Below, one piece after another: positions 8,074 through 10,931 of a DNA stretch of 10,931 bases. The stretch comes from MGR-bin208 sp043779285 (GTDB taxonomy: Bacteria; Bacteroidota; Bacteroidia; Chitinophagales; Chitinophagaceae). A program made the translations under genes and the position numbers. The first letter of the stretch is position 1, and each line of letters begins with the position of its first letter. Location: positions 1 through 10,931 of the forward strand of contig JAYWEL010000122.1 of assembly GCA_043779285.1 (NCBI GenBank). The letters are read 5' to 3'. Below the pieces are notes generated by a model, which saw only the letters and a program-made list of their open reading frames with translations, did no database searches and was not told where the DNA came from.

Positions 8074-9462
8074 TCAAACAATATATCCAAACAGGTTATT
8101 ATCCTTACTCAATTCAGTATAATTAATCTGGCAGGTATTCAGTTTCATTAATAGTTCATTGTAGTCCTCTTTACTCTGCAGTTCAATACCTACCAGTGAT
8201 GGCCCCGATTCTTTATTGTTCTTTTGCATGTACTCAAACCTTGTGATATCATCAGTGGGACCCAAAACATTATTGACAAATTCTTTTAAAGACCCTGGCC
8301 GTTGTGCAAAGTTTATCAGGAAATAATGCTTGAGCCCTTCATACTGTAAGCTTCTTTCTTTTATCTCCTGCATACGGTCAATATCGTTGTTGCTGCCGCT
8401 GACGATACAGACAACATTTTTCCCTTTTATTTTTTCGGCATAATCATCCAAAATAGTAATGGATAATGCACCCGCAGGTTCTACTACTATTGCATCTTCA
8501 TTATACAGTTTCAGAATGGTAGTACAAACTTTCCCTTCCGGAACAAGCTGCATATCATCCAATATTTCTTTACAAATTTCAAAAGTCAGATCGCCAACTC
8601 TTTTTACGGAAGCACCGTCAACAAAGCTTTCAATATTATCCAGTGTAACCGGGTAACCATTTTTCAAAGCTTCAAACATAGAAGGAGCTCCTTCAGGTTC
8701 CACTCCAATGATTTTAGTTTTTGGTGAATATGTTTTTAAATAGGAGCCCACACCTGCACACAAACCACCACCACCAACGGGTATAAATACAAAATCAAGG
8801 CCTCCTCCTACTCCCCCAATGGGGGAGAGATATGAACTCTTTTTATAATCACTTTCCAAAATATTATTGAATTGTTCTAACACTTCAACAGCAACTGTAC
8901 CCTGGCCTTCAATGATTCGAAGATCATCAAAAGGGGGAATAAAGATCATTCCATTTTCTTCAGAAAATTTCTTTGCAGCCACAGCGCAATCGTCAAAACT
9001 GTCACCTACCAATTTAATCTCTACAAAATCTTCACCAAACATTTTGGTCTGTTTAATTTTTTGCTTGGAAGTAATTAACGGCATAAATACAACCCCTTTT
9101 GTATTTAACTTTTTACAACTGTAGGCGAAACCCTGCGCATGGTTACCTGCACTGGCACAAACTACACCTTTTTGTAACTGTGCATCGGAAAGCATACTCA
9201 TCATATTGTATGCTCCACGTAATTTATAACTACGTACAATTTGCAGATCTTCTCTTTTCAAAAAAACATTGCAGGCATATTTTTTTGAAAGGTTTGAATT
9301 GTATTGTAAAGGCGTTTTCGTGACAATTTTTTTAAGCCTTTGTGCAGCTCCTGCAAAATCCAAAGCCCCACCTAACGAACTTCGTTCCCAACCTTCGCTT
9401 TGCCCGGTTGCCCCGAAGGGGAGGACTTTAGAGTCTGCTATTTTGAAATTTGTTTTATTCAT
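8074..9462 (-). CDS. ilvA: threonine ammonia-lyase (biosynthetic threonine deaminase) with two repeat-encoded insertions
   Basis: IlvA deaminates L-threonine to 2-oxobutanoate, the first committed step to isoleucine. The PLP domain shows LKREDLQIVRSYKLRGAY (68-85) with Lys80 as the PLP lysine, ASAGNHAQG (103-111), and IPVGGGGLCAG (227-237) as the phosphate-binding glycine loop. VSGSNND (354-360) supplies the pyridine-nitrogen serine. A single ACT-like regulatory domain spans about 376-462 (YFLINFAQRPGSLKEFV), as in the shorter IlvA type of about 410-420 residues, so feedback control by isoleucine is likely. At 462 residues the protein is about 40 longer than expected. The excess is explained by residues 12-33 and about 206-221, both encoded by palindromic repeat DNA. 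Neither removes a catalytic motif, though the second abuts the strand leading to the glycine loop. No ATG lies between the first insertion and the conserved body, which supports the start at 9462. The gap to ilvC upstream is 18 bases, so they form one operon. Confidence 0.95.
   Translation of the reverse strand: MNKTNFKIADSKVLPFGATGQSEGWERSSLGGALDFAGAAQRLKKIVTKTPLQYNSNLSKKYACNVFLKREDLQIVRSYKLRGAYNMMSMLSDAQLQKGVVCASAGNHAQGFAYSCKKLNTKGVVFMPLITSKQKIKQTKMFGEDFVEIKLVGDSFDDCAVAAKKFSEENGMIFIPPFDDLRIIEGQGTVAVEVLEQFNNILESDYKKSSYLSPIGGVGGGLDFVFIPVGGGGLCAGVGSYLKTYSPKTKIIGVEPEGAPSMFEALKNGYPVTLDNIESFVDGASVKRVGDLTFEICKEILDDMQLVPEGKVCTTILKLYNEDAIVVEPAGALSITILDDYAEKIKGKNVVCIVSGSNNDIDRMQEIKERSLQYEGLKHYFLINFAQRPGSLKEFVNNVLGPTDDITRFEYMQKNNKESGPSLVGIELQSKEDYNELLMKLNTCQINYTELSKDNNLFGYIV
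8799..8829 (-). repeat. palindromic GC-rich repeat inside ilvA (in frame)
   Basis: Read on the minus strand, 7-bp arms CTCCCCC (8821-8827) and GGGGGAG (8811-8817) enclose the loop ATT. A purine-rich tail TAGGAGGAGGCC (8799-8810) follows. The frame reads it as LSPIGGVGGGL, residues 212-222 of IlvA. In IlvA proteins as I know them, the helix ending VEVLEQ leads almost directly into (L/I)DFVFIPVGGGG, so this Gly-rich segment, together with a few residues before it, is extra. Confidence 0.8.
9362..9429 (-). repeat. composite palindromic repeat inside the ilvA N-terminus (in frame)
   Basis: Read on the minus strand, it starts AAAGTCCTCCCCTTCGGGG and ends TTAGGTGGGGCTTT. Between these lie 35 bases with their own inverted repeats: CAACC/GGTTG arms (9389-9393 and 9406-9410), and AACGAA/TTCGTT around one base (9374-9386). 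The tail resembles that of the repeat at 8799-8829 (TAGGNGGNGGCYTT). It encodes IlvA residues 12-33, ending SLGGA, directly before the conserved LDFAGAAQRL. Confidence 0.7.
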
Positions 9463-9480
9463 TTGATGAATAGTAATTTT

Positions 9481-10569
9481 TTAAGCAACTGTCTCAGTTT
9501 CTTTTTTCTTTTCAGTTTTCGCTGGTTGGTTCTCCGGACGAAGTGAGCGAACTATCTTACCAGCCTTCCACAATTCACTTTCCCGTAGTTCTTTCAATTC
9601 CGCTTCCAGTTTCTCCCGATAATCCGGTTGCGAGTTTGAATCTATGGAACGCTGACTTTCCTTGCCACTGGCAACACTTTCATACAAATCATTAAACACC
9701 GGCAGTGTAGCATCACGGAATTTTTTCCACCAATCTAATGCACCACGTTGTGCAGTTGTAGAGCAGTTTGCATACATCCAGTCCATGCCATTTTCAGCAA
9801 CCAATGGCATCAGGGATTGGGTTAACTCCTCTACTGTTTCGTTAAACGCCTCTGAAGGTGAATGTCCTTTGGAACGCAACACATCATATTGTGCCGCAAA
9901 AATTCCCTGGATGGCTCCCATCAAGGTTCCTCTTTCACCTGTCAGATCGGAATACACTTCTTTTTTAAAATTGGTTTCAAAAAGATAACCACTACCAATG
10001 GCTATGCCCAGTGCTGCAACCCTTTCAAAAGCCCGGCCTGTTGCATCCTGATAAATAGCGTAGGAACTGTTCAGCCCACGTCCCTGTAAAAACATTCTTC
10101 GCAAAGAAGTACCGCTTCCCTTTGGAGCCACTAAAAATACATCCACATCCTTCGGAGGTTCAATACCTGTTTGATTGTTAAACGTGATACCAAAGCCATG
10201 AGAAAAATATAATGCCTTACCGGGAGTTAAATATTTTTTTACGGTAGGCCACATAGCCAATTGTGCTGCATCACTTAACAAATAGCATATGATCGTTCCT
10301 TTTTCCAGGGCTTCTTCAATTTCAAATAGTGTTTCACCCGGTACGAAACCATCATTAACAGCTTTATCCCAACTTTTAGAATTCCTGCGTTGACCAATAA
10401 TAACATTGATACCATTATCCCGTTGGTTCAGTGCCTGACCAGGCCCCTGTACACCGTAACCGATGACTGCTACGATTTCATTTGCTAATACTTCCTGTGC
10501 TTTTGTCAGCGGAAATTCTTCACGGGTTACTACGTTTTCTTCAACGCCACCGAAATTTAATTTTGCCAT
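9481..10569 (-). CDS. ilvC: ketol-acid reductoisomerase (NADP+), class I type
   Basis: The product has 362 residues. It isomerises and reduces 2-acetolactate and 2-aceto-2-hydroxybutanoate to the dihydroxy acids of the valine/leucine and isoleucine branches, using Mg2+ and NADPH. The N-terminal Rossmann domain has AVIGYGVQGPGQALN (34-48), followed by GQRRNSKSW (59-67), whose Arg/Ser residues suit the NADPH 2'-phosphate. SHGFGI (123-128) and LVAPKGSGTSLR (146-157) line the active site. The knotted helical domain carries the metal ligands in SDLTGERGTLMGAIQGI (Asp208, Glu212) and ETVEEL (244-249), and CSTTAQRGAL (269-278) binds substrate. The last 17 residues or so after RSLRPE are a Lys/Glu/Thr-rich tail of no evident function. 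The start ATG at 10567-10569 gives the usual Bacteroidota N-terminus, MAKLNFGGVEENVV. It precedes ilvA by 18 bases. A GC-rich hairpin repeat lies 13 bases or more upstream of the start and will be in the leader if transcription comes from further upstream. Confidence 0.97.
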   Translation of the reverse strand: MAKLNFGGVEENVVTREEFPLTKAQEVLANEIVAVIGYGVQGPGQALNQRDNGINVIIGQRRNSKSWDKAVNDGFVPGETLFEIEEALEKGTIICYLLSDAAQLAMWPTVKKYLTPGKALYFSHGFGITFNNQTGIEPPKDVDVFLVAPKGSGTSLRRMFLQGRGLNSSYAIYQDATGRAFERVAALGIAIGSGYLFETNFKKEVYSDLTGERGTLMGAIQGIFAAQYDVLRSKGHSPSEAFNETVEELTQSLMPLVAENGMDWMYANCSTTAQRGALDWWKKFRDATLPVFNDLYESVASGKESQRSIDSNSQPDYREKLEAELKELRESELWKAGKIVRSLRPENQPAKTEKKKETETVA

Positions 10570-10581
10570 ATTCTGATTTTT

Positions 10582-10602
10582 GCCCCCAACCCCTAAAGGG
10601 GT
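10582..10602 (-). repeat. palindromic GC-rich repeat in the ilvC leader
   Basis: Read on the minus strand, ACCCCT and AGGGGT arms (10597-10602 and 10589-10594) enclose the loop TT, followed by the G-rich tail TGGGGGC. This is the same design (C-arm, short loop, G-arm, purine tail) as the copies in ilvA. It ends 12 bases before the ilvC start codon, so a hairpin in the mRNA would lie close to the ribosome entry region. Confidence 0.65.
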
Positions 10603-10718
10603 GTGAGGAAGATTAAAAATTATTGTTTGTTTTTTATTTATGTTTCCCGCTTTTGAATTTCTATTTAGCTTTTCTTGCGTCGCACTCTTGTACGTTCGGT
10701 AATTCTATTCATCTTTTC

Positions 10719-10762
10719 TGCCTCATCCTCCATCTCCTTCTCCTTCCCCAATAGGGAAGGAG
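10719..10762 (-). repeat. palindromic repeat with purine-rich tail upstream of ilvC
   Basis: Read on the minus strand, 9-bp perfect arms CTCCTTCCC (10754-10762) and GGGAAGGAG (10740-10748) enclose the loop TATTG. A purine-rich tail (10719-10739) follows, starting AAGGAGATGGAGG. There is no T run after it, so it does not look like an ordinary terminator. Confidence 0.65.
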
Positions 10763-10843
10763 CGGTGCTGCATCTATCTAATGAGCATTCGGTTCTTCCA
10801 CATCATCTATTGAATATATAACCATCACTAATCAATCATTCAC

Positions 10844-10931
10844 TTAATAATAAACCTTTTCAACAAGCTGGCCTTGTGCATTGATGGCTTCCCCCCGTCG
10901 GGGGAAGTCGGAAGGGGGCCGGACTCCTACA
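10844..10931 (-). CDS. possible C-terminal fragment of an upstream gene
   Basis: A minus-strand frame is open from the right edge to a TAA at 10844-10846, giving 28 codons. The last 13 residues are INAQGQLVEKVYY, which reads like ordinary protein. The part nearer the edge is encoded by the palindromic repeat at 10888-10931. The position suits an ilv gene preceding ilvC, but I do not recognise the sequence as IlvN, IlvB or IlvD. An open frame this short is expected by chance about a quarter of the time, and other frames here are also open. Confidence 0.25.
   Translation of the reverse strand, partial: VGVRPPSDFPRRGEAINAQGQLVEKVYY
10888..10931 (+). repeat. palindromic GC-rich repeat at the right edge
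   Basis: 8-bp perfect arms CTTCCCCC (10888-10895) and GGGGGAAG (10900-10907) enclose the loop CGTC. The tail TCGGAAGGGGGCC follows (10908-10920), and the element may continue past the window. Its tail matches the other copies in design, but it is the only copy oriented on the plus strand. Confidence 0.7.

Larger units (their letters stand above)
10570..10931. other. 362-base repeat-rich region upstream of ilvC without a secure gene
   Basis: This stretch holds three of the palindromic repeats and, between them, AT-rich DNA with short frames only. One is a possible C-terminal fragment at the right edge; another is a 15-codon frame at 10778-10825. I see no exact TAnnTTTG with a matching -33 that would clearly serve ilvC. 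The ilvC-ilvA operon is therefore either continued from genes to the right or driven by a promoter I cannot recognise. Confidence 0.6.

Noticed and set aside
10649..10745. Minus-strand frame ending ERTRVRRKKS as a small gene
   Set aside because: It has no start with support. Its upstream part is the palindromic repeat at 10719-10762, and the composition is Lys/Glu/Arg-biased, so it is more likely repeat-derived noncoding sequence.
10778..10825. A 15-residue minus-strand frame upstream of ilvC that could be an attenuator leader peptide
   Set aside because: It has only two Val and two Ile and no run of branched-chain codons. No alternative terminator pair is evident after it, and classical attenuation is not expected in this phylum.
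8799..10931. The spaced palindromes as a CRISPR array
   Set aside because: The units differ in sequence, are irregularly spaced by hundreds of bases, lie partly inside genes, and have no cas genes nearby.

Overview
The window looks like chromosome of a Bacteroidota bacterium, probably of the Chitinophagaceae/Chitinophagales type. The support is a type IX secretion (T9SS) gene pair, AT-rich DNA, start codons without Shine-Dalgarno sequences, -7 elements of the TAnnTTTG type, and GC-rich palindromic repeats. No ribosomal RNA or marker gene is present, so the family-level assignment is inference.

Layout from left to right. (1) Positions 1-4204, minus strand: a PorV/PorQ-family outer-membrane protein gene, then 29 bases later a very long gingipain-type (C25) peptidase of the PorU2 kind. 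The peptidase is open for 1022 codons and runs off the left edge. (2) Positions 4406-5689, plus strand: tyrosyl-tRNA synthetase (tyrS), divergent from porV. It ends in a hairpin that can terminate transcription from both sides. (3) Positions 5748-8018, minus strand: a cyanophycinase with a complete catalytic site, and upstream of it a Tat-exported class-V PLP aminotransferase. (4) Positions 8074-10569, minus strand: ilvA (threonine deaminase) and ilvC (ketol-acid reductoisomerase), 18 bases apart, both for isoleucine/valine synthesis. (5) Positions 10570-10931: a repeat-rich stretch upstream of ilvC with no secure gene. It may hold the last 28 codons of another gene.

How the genes fit together: IlvA makes 2-oxobutanoate from threonine. 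IlvC carries the acetohydroxy acids of both the Ile and Val branches forward, so ilvC-ilvA is a metabolic operon whose upstream members (ilvD/ilvB/ilvN) would be expected to the right. The aminotransferase follows ilvA after 55 bases and may be co-transcribed. Cyanophycinase has its own promoter candidates. The porV-porU2 pair is a cell-surface secretion module unrelated to the amino-acid genes.

The most interesting signal is a cluster of five palindromic GC-rich repeats in the right-hand 2.1 kb, with none seen in the left 8.7 kb. Two of them lie inside the ilvA reading frame. They add about 22 and about 17 residues that have no counterpart in ordinary IlvA proteins as I know them, and both are read in the same frame. 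Otherwise the gene content is ordinary, and I found no convincing undescribed multi-gene system.
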